Shown: one piece after another, positions 46,508 to 57,792 of the stretch
How the letters are laid out: every line of letters begins with the position of its first letter
Numbering within the stretch: position 1 is the stretch's first letter
Assembly (NCBI GenBank): GCA_018257865.1
Contig: JAEUBA010000102.1
Span: 33,575 to 97,574 of the forward strand
Direction: 5' to 3'
DNA length: 64,000 nucleotides
Source: Stereocaulon alpinum
Lineage: Eukaryota; Ascomycota; Lecanoromycetes; Lecanorales; Stereocaulaceae
The notes under the pieces: model-generated
Seen by the model: the letters and a program-made list of their open reading frames with translations, nothing else
What the model was told of the DNA's origin: nothing
Databases searched by the model: none
Program-made: the position numbers and the translations under genes

Positions 46508-48187
46508 ATGGAACCACCTTCCTACATCTACCAAGCTCTCCAGCACCCTCGAGACATCAGATTGATCCGACTATATCCCGGAGAAGATTATGAGCAGATT
46601 TGCTGCGACATTGAACATGTGCGTCTAGATTACTTGCCACTATATGAGGCGCTTTCGTACACATGGGGCGATCCTACGAAGCGACGCATTATACTTTGTA
46701 AAGAAAGCTCGGCTACTCTTGCCATTACGTCGAACTGTGAGTCTGCTTTAAGGAGACTACGGCAACATGACAAGGCTCGAATCCTATGGATCGATGCTAT
46801 CTCAATCGACCAGAGTAATATACAGGAGCGCAATGAACAAGTCCGACTGATGTGGGTCATTTATGCACAGGCGTTAAATGTCCTCGTCTACCTAGGCGAA
46901 CATTCAGCTGATAGCGCCAAGGCAATGGATTTCATTGCAGCGGACTATAAGATCCTGACCAGTACACATGAGAGCCGTCCCTCTATAGGTGTTGACTCCG
47001 GCAATCCGAAATCTGCACAACAGCAAGCAATCGAAAACATTCTGACACGCCCATGGTTTGAACGTGTCTGGGTATTACAGGAGGTTCAATCTGCTTCAAA
47101 AGTCGAGGTCTTGTGTGGCGATAGTGCAGTACCATGGGATGCTCTGGTTTTGACAGTAACTTACATGGTGACCACTTTGAAAGAATTGCGGACGTCCAAT
47201 GCCATTGCAAAGGTCCCGAACATAGTCTACATTCGGGAGAAGATCAAAGCTGACGAGTCTTCTGGATTGTTACAGAGGCTTCATGACACAAGACATTGCA
47301 AGTCGACTGATCCGCGTGACAAGGTTTATGCACTTCTCGACATGGTTGTGGAGCCTAGCGAATTTTTTGCTGACTACAACCGATCAAAGAACGATGCCTA
47401 TGTAGGTGTCGCACGGTCTCTGATTGAAAGAGATCAGTGTCTGGACGTGCTCTCTGGCGTTCAGGGGAGGCTGAGCCAAGGACTGCCTTCATGGGTACCA
47501 GATTGGAGCATGCCTCCGGTGTCAGACGTTCTTGGTCGGCCTGGAGGATGGAGAAAAAGGTTTAACGCGAACAACAGTCATCCTTCAACTGCGCGGTTCT
47601 CAGCTGAATCATCCATCATAACAGTTGGTGGACGAGCATTCGATGTCATATACGAGGTCAGCGGAAAGTATGCACTTGACGATATAGCGCTCCGCTCGAC
47701 GCTCCAGCAATGGGAGCAGAAGGCCTCAACTCTTAAGACATACCCTACTGGTCAGGACGTCAATATCGCTTTCTTGGAGACTCTGATTGCTTCTACCTTC
47801 CCTAGTGGTAGGAAAACACCGCATACGGCTGTGAAGATGTTCTCTCAGTCATGGCACTCGCGCTGGCTTGACCGGTTGCCTCCACCAGATACAGCATACT
47901 CATCATCCATATCGGCAAGGGAGGCGCATATCTTCAACGAGATGGTTATCAAAGCTTGTAACGGACGTCGGTTATTCACGACTCGAAGGGGATATATGGG
48001 TCTAGGCCCAAGTGACATCCAGATTGGCGACACAGTCGTTGTAATGCTAGGCGGCCAGGTACCTTTCATCCTGCGAACACAGGATGATGCCAACATTCTG
48101 ATTGGCGAAAGCTATGTCCATGGAATAATGAATGGCGAGGCATTGGACGATCTTGATTTCGACCTCCGCAATTTTCTGATTAAGTGA
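46508..48187 (+). CDS. HET-domain (heterokaryon incompatibility) protein
   Basis: Intronless 559-aa protein with a canonical HET domain in the N-terminal half, a fungal TIR-related cell-death module used in non-self recognition. Seen: RLIRLYPGEDYEQICCDIEH, YEALSYTWGDPTKRRII (about residues 46-62), ILWIDAISIDQSNIQERNEQ (about 92-111), then ALNVLVYLGE, RPWFERVWVLQEVQSASKVE (about 183-202) and STDPRDKVYALLDMV (about 266). The C-terminal half has no recognised partner domain. It includes FTTRRGYMGLGPSDIQIGD (about 490), the small C-terminal beta segment usual in this class (FxTxxGYxGLGP). The gene appears intact. It is bracketed by two TA-flanked inverted-repeat elements. Whether it determines incompatibility cannot be told; most genomes hold tens of such genes. 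Confidence 0.93.
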   Translation: MEPPSYIYQALQHPRDIRLIRLYPGEDYEQICCDIEHVRLDYLPLYEALSYTWGDPTKRRIILCKESSATLAITSNCESALRRLRQHDKARILWIDAISIDQSNIQERNEQVRLMWVIYAQALNVLVYLGEHSADSAKAMDFIAADYKILTSTHESRPSIGVDSGNPKSAQQQAIENILTRPWFERVWVLQEVQSASKVEVLCGDSAVPWDALVLTVTYMVTTLKELRTSNAIAKVPNIVYIREKIKADESSGLLQRLHDTRHCKSTDPRDKVYALLDMVVEPSEFFADYNRSKNDAYVGVARSLIERDQCLDVLSGVQGRLSQGLPSWVPDWSMPPVSDVLGRPGGWRKRFNANNSHPSTARFSAESSIITVGGRAFDVIYEVSGKYALDDIALRSTLQQWEQKASTLKTYPTGQDVNIAFLETLIASTFPSGRKTPHTAVKMFSQSWHSRWLDRLPPPDTAYSSSISAREAHIFNEMVIKACNGRRLFTTRRGYMGLGPSDIQIGDTVVVMLGGQVPFILRTQDDANILIGESYVHGIMNGEALDDLDFDLRNFLIK

Positions 48188-49541
48188 TCTCGATTGTGAC
48201 TGTTACTTGCCAGCAGAGCACACTGCGATGTGCTATCTTTTCACTCATCGAGAAATCCATCGGTTTTTCAATGATTCCTCAAAAAACTAAACTGAAATGT
48301 CACCCACCGTCCATGCTATGTACATGTCTTTTAGGTGTGATGACTTGAGATCTATGCTGTCATCTCCCAATATTGTAAGATTCAAGATAATCGGTCCATT
48401 AGGCTAGGCACCTACTCCTAAGTTGACTGACATCGGGCTCGCTACACACAGAAGTGACCGCAACATGACTGTGTATACAATGCCCAAGGTACCATGTCCC
48501 ATTGAAGTCTTGACCACGTCGGGGATCGGTGGACCGGAAACTAGGCCTTCAACTACCATGCATCCATCACTTGCAACCTAACGATAATCTTAGTCGTGAT
48601 CTCTCATGCGGGGAGAGAATGTGCTCCATGGCAGCAATACGTCCATCGTCAGGACTCCACAGTTAAGCCTTCTAGCCGGAGCTCGACAACCATACGGGGT
48701 CCGTACCTTCAGAGTCGCCCAGCAGATCTATTACTTCCTTTCTATAAGCAGACTGCGTCAATACAAGTGTGCCTGGAAGAAGCAGAGCGTCTTCTGTTTC
48801 CGAAGATCGCCTTGTATATAGATATTTCTCTTCAAATCCGCATTCGGGCGAGAACTTCGAGTGAATCTCTCGAATGCCACGTTTGGTGAATCGGAATGAG
48901 CTTCACTCAGCTGTTGAATGCTTCCTAACATGCCGATGTCATGCCGCTGACCATTGCAGGCAACCTTACGTTTGGGAATTGGTTCAGTGCGGACGCACGG
49001 CCATACAAATTCCAAATTACGACAAGAAGCCATGAATGCAAGCAGCTGGGTTACTTGGCTTCTGATAGTATACATGCCCTTATTCGCAATGATCTTTCGT
49101 GGCCATGCATCGACGATTTTAGGCACACTTCCACGTAGTCCAGATATTGTCGACACATTTCCTTCCTTGACCCGAGACAATTAATCCACGACAACAAGTA
49201 TTCGACTTGGGAATTTACTGTCAATGGTACCTCGAAGGAGTCAGCGTCAAGCTGGCCGACGTGACGACGAAACACGACGTAGGATATCTCACTATTGGCA
49301 CACTTGAATACGCAAACGTTGTGACTCTGAGCTACGGGAGCCTATACGATGAGATTGAAGTCTCTTGGATCCAGACGTTGCTGGAAATCAGTCAAAGCTG
49401 ACCTGGTAAACAGCCTAGCAATTCATAGATCGTTCGTTAGAGAATCTATACAATTGATAGGATCTAATAAGAATGCTTCAACCGCTACCTATTGGATCAC
49501 GAAGGCTCAAGCTCTTTCGAGCCACATTGAAAAAGTATCTA
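48188..49541. other. Intergenic downstream of HET gene
   Basis: Short overlapping frames on both strands without recognised domains. Nothing called. Confidence 0.4.
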
Positions 49542-50042
49542 TCCCCTTGACCGGCAGAAAGTCGCACCCTCCGGGAACTAAGCCCTATTGGGCTGTGTAT
49601 GCTGCTGAGGAGTCTCGTCGTGATTTCCTGGGCGTGGCCCCTAGATAAGACCCCTAAACTAGCTATTACAGCGGGGCAGTACCGTATAAGGCGGATCCCT
49701 AGGGTGTCTTTAGGGCCTAGGTCCCAGGACGGTTCCAGGGTACCCAGATATCGACTCTTAGGGTAAAAAGTGTCTGATTTGTAAGCTTTGCCCCCGGTGC
49801 AGACTTTATGCATTTAGCTAGATAATCCGGCGGAGATAAATTAAGATAGCAATATATAGATACCTCAATTTTAGTAGGAATCACTGTAAAATTAATGTAT
49901 CTATACATATTACAATTAATGTTTACTTTCTTGATTTAGCGCCAAAGATCGAGGATCAATGCCGGAAGTCGGTGTTTATGTACGTGTTAGCACCTAATCG
50001 GGTTTAGTTTTGGGGGGTGCGACTTTCTGCCGGTCAAGGGGA
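49542..50042. mobile_element. MITE-like element, 501 bp
   Basis: Inverted ends TCCCCTTGACCGGCAGAAAG... and complement match for 28 bp without a mismatch, then imperfectly to about 48 bp (differences include G/A changes). TA pairs flank both sides (49540-49541 and 50043-50044). The interior is AT-rich towards the right, with no reading frame of note and no transposase, so a non-autonomous Tc1/mariner-type element is the best reading. It is not related by sequence to the element at 45754-46366. Confidence 0.78.
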
Positions 50043-50044
50043 TA

Positions 50045-50665
50045 CCGATATTGAATAATTCTCATGGTCCGCTAATGTCAAGTCTGGTATCATTGATGAC
50101 GTCTTCCCCCCAGATCACGTGCTCGCTTAGCGATAGCCGAAATCCTTTCTTATTCGAGCGGATATATGTGACGCCTGCTCGGACCCTTCAGTTCGCATCA
50201 ACAATAATAGCTCGGAGAATTTTCTGTTTATGCGGGGATGCGGTGACACGCACGCTTTTCTTTTGCTGTGCCCGTCCATCATATGTTGGAGAAGGAGTAT
50301 CTGCAAATCAGCGACGCCGTTGTCGACCACGCCCTTGGGATCCCGGCAACTATGAGCCGTTCCTCGCCACGTTGTGCCGTTTCAAATGGGTTACATACGC
50401 TCGGCATGTAGATGAAAGGGGATTAGCAGCCAAGAAGGACGACCGGCACCAAAGAGATCGACAATGACGCATGGTTAGCTCATGTGGCTCGAGGCATTCT
50501 CCTCTGCCAAACTTCTTCAAGTCTGACAGAATCCCAAGTAACAATATCGAGCTATTCTATCACAATCGTCACCCATTGTCCTTGTTTTTTCTACGCTTTA
50601 ATGTTCCCATAAACTATCCCAAGAATGATTCTTAGGTCGGTTTCAGTGCTGCATCGCCCGCTGTC
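50045..50665. other. Intergenic upstream of rhodopsin-like gene
   Basis: No feature recognised. Confidence 0.35.
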
Positions 50666-52014
50666 ATGTCTAATAGTGCTGAGACAATCCCGTCGTCTGG
50701 GGACACCAACTTCGGACCTGTCCTCGTTGGCGTCAATTGGGCGGTCTTCAGTCCCTCGACCATACTGGTAGCCCTGCGCTTGGGCACCCGGATATGGATC
50801 ACTCACAACTTCGGCTGGGACGATGCGGTGATATTGTTGGCACAGGTGGGAAGACGCATCTCTTGTTTAAGTCAACATGGCTCATACAATGTCAGATAAC
50901 CAATGCCATTGGCATGGCCTTTGTGATGCTGGAAGTTAACTACGGGCTCGGAAGACACGTGCATTACCTTCCTGCCGACCACTACGTGTGGTTTCTCAAA
51001 TACAACTTCCTCGACTGGGTCCAAGTGTTCATCACGCTGGCCCTTTCCAAAATATCGATATGCCTCTTCCTACTACGGATATCGAAATTCGAACGATGGC
51101 GAAATTTCCTCTTCGGCCTGATCGGATTCATAATCATCACGCATACGCCGCTTACGATCCTCTTCCTACTGCAATGTATACCGCTGAATAAAAATTGGAA
51201 TACTTCGGTGCCAGGCCGGTGCTTTTCAAAACAGTCTGTGGAGGTTATCATAATCATACAGGGTGTCATCTCGGTCATTACAGATTTCATTGGCGCAGCG
51301 TTCCCGATTTTACTCCTATGGAACGCGAAGCTCAATCTACGGACCAAGATCGCGCTCAACTTACTCATGGGTCTCGGTGTTATCACCGGCACCGTCTGTA
51401 TCGTCAGGACTTCGTACTCTTGGGAGATACTCTCTGATGACCTAACCTGGGTGGGCGTCGGCAATGCGCTGACACGAATGTGCGCTCCCACTAACAACAG
51501 CGTTTCGGCTTTTGCTAATCAACACTGTAGTCTCGAAGTCAACTTCGGCATCATAGGCGCCTGCGCCCCCATAATGCGCCCCCTCTCCCTCCACCTCCGC
51601 GCCCGCTTTTTCCCTCCCAAACCCAGCGACTCCATAAACTCCGAGCAAACCCCCGCCTCCAAACTCCAATGGTACTCCCCACCCAGATCTAGACCTTGGT
51701 ATAAACGCGTTTTCCACGCTCCCGAACCAACAGATAAGCCGGACGGTATACCGGAACGCGCTGTGAATGATTTCAGTCAGCCGACGCCGACGCTGACGCC
51801 AAGGCAGGGTTGGCTGTGGCCGCAGGGCAGGCCGGAGTGTGCTACATGGGCAAAGGATAATAAGGAGCCGGATCTTGATGATAGTTTTGATTTACCGATG
51901 CAGGGGACGAGGAAGAGTGGTGGTAATGATATTGGTGGTGATGGTGATGGGAAAGAGGAGGAGGAGGAGCCGGATGTCTTTGGGACGTTTCGGTTCAACA
52001 GGGGGTGGGTGTGA
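50666..52014 (+). CDS. Rhodopsin/PTH11-like seven-helix membrane protein
   Basis: Exons 50666-50845, 50896-51479 and 51531-52014 give 415 aa. Seven hydrophobic helices: GVNWAVFSPSTILVALRLG, then GWDDAVILLAQ joined by the first intron to ITNAIGMAFVMLEVNYGLG, WVQVFITLALSKISICLFLL, LFGLIGFIIITHTPLTILFL, VISVITDFIGAAFPILLLW, LNLLMGLGVITGTVCIVRTS, and LEVNFGIIGACAPIMRPL. GLGRH after helix 2, the SKxSIxLFLLR helix 3, and the EVNxGIIxAC helix 7 are signatures of the fungal rhodopsin-domain family related to the receptor PTH11. The second intron, 51480-51530, has an in-frame length, so it can be missed, but removing it restores TRILEVNFGII. The 110-residue tail is Pro-rich and ends acidic. Ligand unknown. 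Confidence 0.85.
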
Positions 52015-52572
52015 GATGTAAGATGTGAGGTGTTGTATATGTGTAATGATAAAATGTATATAAAAAGCGAAGTATACGTGTTTCGTGATCAAGGCCCTCC
52101 CTATTCGTGGCCTTTGTGGGGCAAGTACACAAGGTTTCTGCCAATTCATGCTCAAACCTCGATATGATGAGGCCATCTTGTCTGTTTTGAGAGATAGAGT
52201 ACGAGCACTTTTTTTGCATTTGCGAGTTGCTAATTGGCTTGGTCAACGACATTTGAGTTGAAGGCGTCAGACATTCCGCCTGCACAGAGCTGGAAAAGAG
52301 TCAGCTCCATATCAAAGCGAAGCAAGAAATTGCAAAAACTCCAGTAAACCAACGCCTCGGATTCAACCCTCCACTTGACGTACTACTATGTTTCGGCAAC
52401 ATCATCATTCTCTCAACCCACGACCCTGTTCGGTTCCTGAAATGACCCTAGATCAACCGGCTTGCTGTACGATCCTTCCAGGAGGTCATTGGGCGGATCA
52501 AGCCGCACGGACCTCAAAGTCGAGTTGCTCATCTGTTTAGAGGAGACGGGAAATATCCACACCCTCATCAAC
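52015..52572. other. Convergent intergenic spacer
   Basis: Terminator region between the plus-strand rhodopsin-like gene and a minus-strand small membrane protein; AT-rich at 52030-52085. Nothing else seen. Confidence 0.4.
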
Positions 52573-52878
52573 TCACGGCCCCGAATTCAACGGTAAACCA
52601 AAAACAACCCCAGCCCATATAGTGACTGCAAATCCCCCTAGCACCACAACACCCACCAAGCCTCGCCTCATCCGCCGTTTCCAACGTCCATCATCTTCCA
52701 CAGATACCTCCCTTTCCTCAATATCATGCAGCTGGCTTGGCCTGGTGTATCTTGGACGACCTGAGAATCGGACACGCTGAGGCGTGCCGTAGACTATGGA
52801 TCCCCAGAGAAGCGGGGTGCTTTCGTTTGTCCATGTTTCTGGTGTGTGGTCTGGGCCGGGTTCGTGGGGGTAGAACAT
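52573..52878 (-). CDS. Small single-helix membrane protein
   Basis: 101 aa from the ATG at 52878 (MFYPHEPGPDHTPETWTNES). The frame is open further upstream, to an ATG at 53043, but that part is Leu/Pro-rich without domain character. A hydrophilic N-terminus with Arg clusters (RWKRRMRRG) precedes one C-terminal membrane helix (LVGVVVLGGFAVTIWAGVVF), the arrangement of a tail-anchored or single-pass protein. The family is not recognised; such short lineage-specific membrane proteins are common in fungi. It is convergent with the rhodopsin-like gene. Confidence 0.5.
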   Translation of the reverse strand: MFYPHEPGPDHTPETWTNESTPLLWGSIVYGTPQRVRFSGRPRYTRPSQLHDIEEREVSVEDDGRWKRRMRRGLVGVVVLGGFAVTIWAGVVFGLPLNSGP

Positions 52879-54035
52879 TGGTTCTAGATCATGGGGGGAG
52901 TTGGGGTGTGGGAGGGGAGTGGGTAGGTATAGGTGTGGAATGGGAGAGACGAGTGTTTGATAAAGGAGAATCAGGGTTGAAGACCTCAAAGATTGGACTG
53001 CATTAAGATTAATGAAGCATAGGCCGAGTAAAGCCTCGGACATATGAGGATGTGGCTCAAGTCATGAATCTTGACTTCGGTCTGCATCGAGTACATTTGG
53101 GCGGACATCATCGGACCCATGAAAGGCGTGCTTCGGCCATCTGATCGCACGCCTTCGAAAAGCCATACCTCGGACGTGACATTTGTTGAAGCATTATGAA
53201 CCAATAGCCGCATGGGTGGTAGTATCATTGTGGAAGGAGGTCTCGCTGGGTAGGGTGGACATGGGATGGGGGTCAGTGCACGTCATCAATAGCGAGTAGA
53301 ATGGGCACGATACCTGCATTGGCAAGCTTATCTACCTTGCGCAAGTGGTATGATCTTCGTGCTTTCACCACGGACGCGTAATTGTAACATGGATGCTTCG
53401 TGATCGGACGAAAATAGGAAACATTTTTGGTAAGTATGGGGATCTCTAAGACAGAGAGAAGTCAGGATCGCCTCGTCGTGGAGGGGTTTACCCTCCGAGT
53501 AAGCGAACCCTCTCAGCAAGCAAGGGGCCCTAAAGCAAACCCTAGAGCGTGCCGTCCGAACGTCGCACGGATTGCTCCGAAAGATCGCCGCTCTGGCCAG
53601 TCTAGGGGTCAATTTGCTTCGCCTAAGTGGCCTTTTCAGGGCACCGCTTCGGGGCATTCCTAATGTACTGAACCTGGAAGGCGCGCATACTGAGGGGCTA
53701 ACCCTCCACGTTGGTAACCTTGAATGCAGGACATCAACCTCAGTCTTCTAGGCCATCAACCCACACAGGTTCATTGCTTTACATCAGGCACCGACGATAC
53801 AATGGCAGTCGAGAGCTATGAGAATGGACGGAGAGGTTTGTAGATCTGGTTCCGACCTCTGTGCTTATCGAAGCGGTGGGTAGAAGGATGCTTAGTGATG
53901 GATGATTGAAATACATTACTAATGCAACTCCTTCCTGAAGTGCGCATAGGGCCCACGCGAGGTCCTTCTTTGAAATGATGTCTTCATCGTTGCTTTGCGT
54001 TTTGAAGCTACTGCTTTTGACTCAGGCTTGCTGCA
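52879..54035. other. Intergenic with a possible inverted-repeat element
   Basis: No gene recognised. Two related sequences in opposite orientation, GTGGAGGGGTTTACCCTCCG at 53477 and its imperfect complement ending near 53712, may be the ends of a small element of about 235 bp; each is also a small hairpin by itself. Confidence 0.4.
53477..53712. repeat. Possible short inverted-repeat element
   Basis: Left end GTGGAGGGGTTTACCCTCCG; right end, read on the other strand, GTGGAGGGTTAGCCCCTCAG. The similarity extends loosely to about 30 bp. No target duplication could be identified, so transposon origin is tentative. Confidence 0.35.
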
Positions 54036-54953
54036 ATGACACCCCAACCCTCCGTCCTAGTACTCGGCGCTGGTGAACTCGGCGACGCTGTACTCGAAGC
54101 CCTCGCAGCACACCCTCAGCATGGCCAAACCACCGTCCTCCTTCGCCCCTCTACAATCACAAGCTCCGATCCTACCAAAAAGGCACAGATGGCCAAACTC
54201 GCCTCCCTCAACATATCTACACTAGCCGGTGACATTGTCAACGCAAGCGAGGACGAGCTCAGCACTCTCTTCGCGCCATATCACACCGTCATTGGCTGCA
54301 CGGGTATGACATTCCCAGCAGGCAGCCAGCTCAAAATTGCTCGCGCTGTCCTTGCCGCACGCGTTCGCCGCTATCTGCCATGGCAATTCGGTGTTGATTA
54401 CGATGCGATTGGGCGTGGCAGCTCCCAGGACTTGTTCAACGAGCAGTTGGACATACGTGATTTGTTACGGGGCCAGAAAGAGACGCAGTGGGTTATTATC
54501 TCCACTGGCATGTTTATGAGCTTCCTCTTCTGGCCGCCGTTTGATGTTGTTAGTGGTGATCGTAGGACTGTGAGAGCGCTTGGGAGTTGGGATAATAAGG
54601 TCACTGTGACGACGCCGAGGGATATTGGGAAAGTGGTGGCGGAGGTTGTGTGGGCAAGTCCGGAGACCCAGGGTGTGGTGTTCACAGCTGGAGAGACCGT
54701 TAGCTATCGCAAGGTGGCGGAGGTAGTGGAGAAGGTCTGTGAAGAGAAAGTGAATCGGCAGGTGTGGAGTATGAATATGTTGAAAGAGGAGCTGGCAAAG
54801 GACCCGGAGGATGGGTTAAATAAGTATAAGATTGTTTTTGCAGAAGGCAGGGGAGTTGCTTGGGACGAGGCAACGACGTTCAACAGTCAGAGAGGCATGA
54901 AGCTGCAGGGCCTGGAGGACTGGGTCCGTGAGAATGTGAGAATGATTGGGTGA
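54036..54953 (+). CDS. NmrA-like / isoflavone-reductase-like NAD(P)-binding protein
   Basis: Single-exon 305-aa protein of the atypical short-chain dehydrogenase group that includes NmrA and plant isoflavone reductases. The N-terminal dinucleotide-binding loop is SVLVLGAGELGDAVLEALA (residues 6-24), followed by strand 2 TTVLLRPST, strand 3 and 4 (LNISTLAGDIVN, HTVIGCTGM), and RRYLPWQFGVDYDAIG, the conserved region of the family, in which the catalytic Lys of true isoflavone reductases is not evident. IISTGMFMSFLFWPPFDVVS and TPRDIGKVVAEVVW follow, then a C-terminal helical part. It could be a reductase or a redox-sensing regulator. No secondary-metabolite cluster surrounds it. Confidence 0.88.
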   Translation: MTPQPSVLVLGAGELGDAVLEALAAHPQHGQTTVLLRPSTITSSDPTKKAQMAKLASLNISTLAGDIVNASEDELSTLFAPYHTVIGCTGMTFPAGSQLKIARAVLAARVRRYLPWQFGVDYDAIGRGSSQDLFNEQLDIRDLLRGQKETQWVIISTGMFMSFLFWPPFDVVSGDRRTVRALGSWDNKVTVTTPRDIGKVVAEVVWASPETQGVVFTAGETVSYRKVAEVVEKVCEEKVNRQVWSMNMLKEELAKDPEDGLNKYKIVFAEGRGVAWDEATTFNSQRGMKLQGLEDWVRENVRMIG

Positions 54954-56236
54954 CCGAGACGTTTGCGCGAGGAGTCGCGTTGCCCACAACAGTGCTTTCA
55001 GACCCCAAGTACTCCTTGGGAATACGTGTCGCATCTGGTCATTGTGAGGTCGCGCCTGGTACAACGGCTGAGCAACATAGGCGGTGGGCTTATTGCATTC
55101 ATCTACATCCTGTAGCTCTTCATATCACCGCTTTTCGACCTAATTGAGCACAGCGCGTCATTGCTAAAGATATTGCGCGTTTACCTTGGCCGACTATTGC
55201 AACGTTACACCTCCCCGCACCCTCCGTCCCCCATAGTAGACTTGACCTCGCCCATACTGAACTATGAGGATCTGGCGTGGTGCAGTTCAGGCTTATACGC
55301 AAGGGGCCGCCGCCAAGTAGACGATCAGACATCTAAGAGACTACCCTGCAACGGCGTGCTTCGCGGCATTTGAACAACGAGAATAATCAAAATGGTTTTG
55401 AACAGAGAAAGATAGCCACTTATAATCATTATCCCAACCTCTGACGTTGTCTGTCTCGACTATTGCACTGTTGGCACCAAGCAGCTACTCAAGGATCGCT
55501 AGAGAGGCCGCCTTCAGAAACCTGTGACCCTTGAAGAACCTCGCCGACTCAGGAGGCGAACTCGTCACGCGGTAAAGCTTCGTTGCTGCTGATGGTATTG
55601 CTGGGTTTACTGTACCTCTTCTGTTGAAGATTGAAGAGGCTAGCGGACAGTGCCGTACCTTATTGGGCAGGAGGGTGCCAATTGCGCCATCGCTGGCTGT
55701 GAGAAGTCGTCCCTAATGACGACCATGGTCTAGTGTCCACACCTCAGAGGCTTCGATTTCACTTAACCCTGTTCATCATAGCGTACTCTTGGCAGGCTTG
55801 GCTCATCTCCAGATCGACTTCTTCTTCACTTGAACACTTCGAACCTCGAAGCCGCTGCAGTAAAGTTGAGACGATGGTGGAGTAGCTGATATTTCTGCAT
55901 TTCTGCATCTCATAGGCCTACAGTACAATGTCGGTTGGGCACAGCATTACTTTTCTACCTACGCTCCGTTGGTATGAAAAGCGCCACTGCGATTACTTTT
56001 TGGCTATTTCATCAGTTTCCACCGGCTCGAGAGAATTACGGTTTCTGGACTTTCACAATTTCACTGAGTCATAGCGCCGCCTATGAGGTGGACGTCACAA
56101 TCAAGCAAGATGGAATTTCGTCGAGACATGAGATCTCAGCAGCTTCGACCGAATTCAAGGCCATCGAAAGACATACTCATCATTGTCAATCATGCTGAGA
56201 GGCCACCGTCAGCTCCTTTAATTCGAGCTTCAAAAG
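54954..56236. other. Intergenic
   Basis: No gene recognised. A plus-strand stretch near 55570-55710 is protein-like (VAADGIAGFTVPLLLKIEE) but without start, context or domain; possibly a relic. Confidence 0.35.
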
Positions 56237-57787
56237 ATGCTGCTCCCTATAAGGCTTGGCTCGTCAACAGCGAGTCTGGCCATCTTGCTCTTCCTCGCCC
56301 TCCCCACTATCCTCTACTATCGATCACCCCTACTCGAGCGCGCTCGCGTTCGCAATCCTTCCTCTGTAACAACCTCGTTGTCTCAGTCAATCTTGGGAGA
56401 CAAGTCCTCGTTGGTTGAGCAGAATGTCCTCTTTGACGTCAAGATGGAAGGAGGGCCGCGGATACGGCAAGCTACAATGCTATTTGGTACCAGTCGCGAC
56501 AGAGGGCAGAATGTCATATATGAACGGGCGACCAAAACGCACCTCAAACATGCTGAGAGATGGGGCTACCCAACACACATTCTACGACAAGATATTGTGG
56601 GAAAGGGAGACTGGAAGAGATTGGTATGGAGCCTACCACGCAAATTGAGATACAGAGTGAGGTTCGTTAACGGTCAAATAGCTCTTTGGCAAGCTTCTGT
56701 ACATGCTCTCTCTCATCGTTGCTGAAATGGCTCAGCCAGTAGGCAGACGTGCGGAATGGTTGGTGTGAGTTGATCCCAATTCTATCACACGAATCGAAAG
56801 GGTCTGACAAATTTCCCCAGCTGGTTTGACGCCGATACCATCATCCTGAATGAGAATATTCCTTGGGAAACATTCCTGCCACCAAGTGGCCACTTCCGCG
56901 AAACCAACATGCTGGGCAGTAAGGACTGGAATGGGTTCAATTGTGGAGTTTTCTTCCTACGCATCAACGAATGGAGTGTCAACTATCTTACAGCGGCTAC
57001 TGCATTGCCATTACTGCGGCCAGAATTACCTATGGTACAAAGGGGACCAAATTATGAGCAGGATGCAATGGTATGGGTGTTGGAGCAGAAGGAGTACAAG
57101 GCGCACGTCGTTTACCAGCCACGCGAATGGTACAACCTCTTCGAGCTCCAGCACGATCAGAACACGCTAAAATACAAACCTGGTGACTTGTTGGTACACG
57201 CCGTTGGTGTGCAGGACAAGCAATTGGCTATGGGCCTTTGGCTCGATAAGCTCGACAACTCGCTGGACGAGCTGCAGCTGCCACTGAGTAACATGAGCTT
57301 GAAGGGGGACGTGGAACGCTTTTGGACCATATTGAAGGGTGCCAATGATCTTCTGGGTCGGGCGAAGACGTTCCGGGAGAGTGCGGAGGTAATGGATAGT
57401 TTCAGCGCCGATTTGGGCCTAGCAAAGCAGCTCGAAGAAGCGCATAACGAGCTCGAAAGGCTATCTCTTGAAACACAATTCGAAATGCAGATGATGGCTG
57501 ATGCGCAAAGCAAGCTAGAAGCGAAGATTGGTAGTTTTAACGCTACAAAGGCAAGGAAGGAGGCCGAAGATGGTCAAGCAAGGGTTAAAGAGGCGGAAGA
57601 GAAAGCTAGACAGAAAGAGGCACAACACGATCGGCTTAAGGGTGGCTTTGACGCGGCACATAACTCTACAATCGTGGCAGGAGAAGCTACGAATCCCTCT
57701 GAGCAGAAGGGCGGTCTTATAATATCACCTGGTATGATTCCACCTGGTACGACTCCACCTAATACGGTTCCTCCTGGTACGACTTGA
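56237..57787 (+). CDS. GT34-family glycosyltransferase with coiled-coil tail
   Basis: Golgi type II glycosyltransferase of the GMA12/MNN10 (GT34) family, which adds galactose or mannose to cell-wall or protein glycans. Exons 56237-56623, 56682-56764 and 56821-57787 give 478 aa. An N-terminal signal anchor (SLAILLFLALPTILYY, residues 12-27) is followed by the catalytic domain: MLFGTSRDRGQNVIYERATK, HLKHAERWGYPTHILRQDI, the splice-restored LLFGKLLYMLSLIVAEM, and the metal-binding WFDADTIILN (D160, D162), then DWNGFNCGVFFLRINEWSVN and YEQDAMVWVLEQKEYKAHVV. A GDLLVHAVGVQDKQ segment ends the fold near 325. The remaining 150 residues are a predicted coiled coil (LAKQLEEAHNELERLSLETQ) and a PPGT repeat tail, not part of the usual enzyme. 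Confidence 0.9.
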
Positions 57788-57792
57788 CCTGG
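57728..57792 (+). repeat. 15-bp coding minisatellite at GT34 C-terminus
   Basis: About 4.3 copies of CCTGGTACGACTCCA-like units, encoding PPGTT-type repeats. The stop codon TGA (57785-57787) lies within the fourth unit, so the array continues past the end of the protein. Confidence 0.75.

Noticed and set aside
53477..53712. rRNA-like fragment suggested by GC-rich hairpins
   Set aside because: No match to conserved rRNA segments that I can recognise; better read as a possible short inverted-repeat element.
44195..57787. Secondary-metabolite or sugar-utilisation cluster (GFO/IDH, NmrA-like reductase, GT34)
   Set aside because: No backbone enzyme, transporter or pathway regulator is present, and the genes are separated by unrelated genes and repeats.
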